Assembly (NCBI RefSeq): GCF_028657195.3
Contig: NZ_JANCPR020000038.1
Span: 1 to 64,000, forward strand
Direction: 5' to 3'
Source of the DNA: Streptomyces iconiensis
GTDB taxonomy: Bacteria; Actinomycetota; Actinomycetes; Streptomycetales; Streptomycetaceae
DNA: 64,000 bases
Shown here one piece after another: positions 63,184 to 64,000 of this stretch. The notes beneath the pieces were generated by a model. That model was not told the origin of the DNA. It saw only the letters and a list, made by a program, of their open reading frames with translations, and searched no databases. The position numbers and the translations under genes were made by a program. The first letter of the stretch is position 1. Each line of letters opens with the position of its first letter.

Positions 63184-64000
63184 ATGATCAGCAGACGCCA
63201 CTTGCTCGCTACCGCCACGGCGACGGCCGCGGCCTCCGGCATCACGGCGCAGACGCACCTCGCCCAGGCGCGGCCATCAGGTGCCGCGGGGCGCGGCTCA
63301 GGGCTGCGCGTGCTGAGCACGACGACCGAGTACACCGACCGGCCGCTCGGGCTGGACACCGAACGGCCCCGGCTGAGCTGGGTCCTCGGCTCCGACGCCA
63401 GGAGCCAGAAGCAGGCCGCCTACCGGATACGGGTCGCCACCGCGCCCGACAGGCTCGGCTCCCCCGACGTGTGGGACAGCGGCAGGCGCACCTCGCGCCA
63501 GTCCGTGCTGGTCCCCTACGGCGGCCCCGCGCTGAAGCCCCGCACGCGCTACCACTGGTCCGTTCGCGTGTGGGGCGAGGACGGCAGCGCCTCCGGCTGG
63601 AGCCGCCCCACATGGTGGGAGACCGGTACGGGCGGCGAGGACCAGTGGCATGCCGGATGGGTCACGGCGCCCGCGAAGCTGGTGGACCCGCCCCCGCTGG
63701 AGGGCGCCGCCTGGGTGTGGTTCCCCGAGGGCGGCGATCCCGGCCAGGCGCCGCGCGGGACCCGCTGGTTCCGGGGCACCTTCGAGGCACCGGACGGTGT
63801 CGGCGGGGCCCGGCTGGTGCTGACGGCCGACGACGGGTTCACCCTGTACGTCAACGGCGCCGAGGTGACCGGGCGCGAGGCGGTCGGCACCCAGAAGTCC
63901 TGGGCACACCCGGCGCGCGCCGATGTCACCGAGCACCTGCGTACGGGCCGCAACGTGCTGGCCGTCGCGGCCACCAACGCCGACGCGGGCGCCGCCGGTC
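63184..64000 (+). CDS. Alpha-L-rhamnosidase, GH78-like, Tat-exported (partial)
   Basis: The first 272 codons of a gene that continues past the window. The N-terminus MISRRHLLATATATAAASG is a twin-arginine signal. The Ig-like N-terminal domain has LGLDTERPRLSWVL, AYRIRVATAPDRLGSPDVWD and RYHWSVRVWGEDGSASGWS, and a jelly-roll carbohydrate-binding-like domain has ADDGFTLYVNGAEV. Both are typical of family 78 rhamnosidases. AGGAGG lies ahead of ATG 63184. It would release rhamnose outside the cell for the adjacent importer. Confidence 0.85.
   Translation, partial: MISRRHLLATATATAAASGITAQTHLAQARPSGAAGRGSGLRVLSTTTEYTDRPLGLDTERPRLSWVLGSDARSQKQAAYRIRVATAPDRLGSPDVWDSGRRTSRQSVLVPYGGPALKPRTRYHWSVRVWGEDGSASGWSRPTWWETGTGGEDQWHAGWVTAPAKLVDPPPLEGAAWVWFPEGGDPGQAPRGTRWFRGTFEAPDGVGGARLVLTADDGFTLYVNGAEVTGREAVGTQKSWAHPARADVTEHLRTGRNVLAVAATNADAGAAG

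Noticed and set aside
1..64000. CRISPR arrays, rRNA and tRNA genes
   Set aside because: No regularly spaced identical repeats with unique spacers, no rRNA blocks, and no cloverleaf with a TTCGA arm were seen by eye. A tRNA search program would settle minor cases.

Overview
The window is high-GC actinobacterial DNA, most likely Streptomyces. Third codon positions are strongly GC-biased, GTG starts and 4-nt gene overlaps are frequent, and the families are typical of the genus: DUF317, DUF5999, WhiB, DUF2637, DUF574-type methyltransferases and FxLD lanthipeptides. Everything up to about 54.8 kb looks like accessory DNA. From 54.9 kb to the end the genes look like ordinary chromosomal metabolism.

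Layout. 1-2.8 kb: a DUF317 gene, a DUF317 fragment and the decayed start of an IS30-type transposase. 2.8-16.6 kb, minus strand: a secreted right-handed beta-helix protein lies downstream of a tightly packed six-gene operon of mostly very large, uncharacterised proteins (997, 804, 1167, 397, 246 and 347 aa). The first contains what I recognise as a DUF6603 domain; the others match no function I know. This is the strongest candidate for an undescribed system. 17-19.7 kb: a frameshifted recombinase remnant and small plasmid-type genes. 19.7-21.2 kb: a secreted DNase I-fold protein with cytolethal distending toxin subunit B (CdtB) hallmarks and a lectin-like C-terminus. 21.4-28.3 kb, minus strand: a mobilisation and replication module (HUH relaxase, MobC, DUF2637 membrane protein, WhiB-like regulator, DnaC-like ATPase, DnaD-like replication protein) with large perfect inverted repeats and iteron-like repeats. 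28.7-32.5 kb: an XRE repressor, an ImmA/IrrE metalloprotease, a multi-pass membrane protein and an MmyB-type regulator.

32.5-40.6 kb, minus strand: a class I FxLD lanthipeptide cluster. It has two precursor genes (one starts with GTG and is very short), full-length dehydratase LanB, cyclase LanC, an isoaspartyl-type methyltransferase fused to a SpaB_C-like domain, and a helical protein. A strong hairpin separates the precursors from lanB and probably sets expression stoichiometry. 41-51.9 kb: NUDIX, a cytoplasmic endonuclease/exonuclease/phosphatase-fold protein, a GntR-like regulator, a DUF574 methyltransferase, a DUF5999 protein, an NB-ARC/TPR STAND protein, a RsbW-type ATPase, a dead resolvase-like protein, a TPR regulator and an atypical SDR. 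52-54.8 kb: an EEP pseudogene, an unknown gene and a large serine recombinase that marks a likely integration boundary beside yjbQ.

54.9-64 kb: YjbQ, an FAD monooxygenase-like protein, then a rhamnose utilisation locus. This holds a LacI regulator and an ABC importer (RhaS, two permeases, a double ATPase) divergent from a Tat-exported alpha-L-rhamnosidase that runs off the window. LacI-type operators lie between the divergent transcripts, and six imperfect 16-bp tandem repeats sit in the importer leader.

Interpretation: a mobilisable, possibly self-replicating integrative element (or composite of several) carries a lanthipeptide cluster and possibly the toxin and DUF6603 modules, inserted next to chromosomal yjbQ. 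The left boundary was not found and may lie outside the window.
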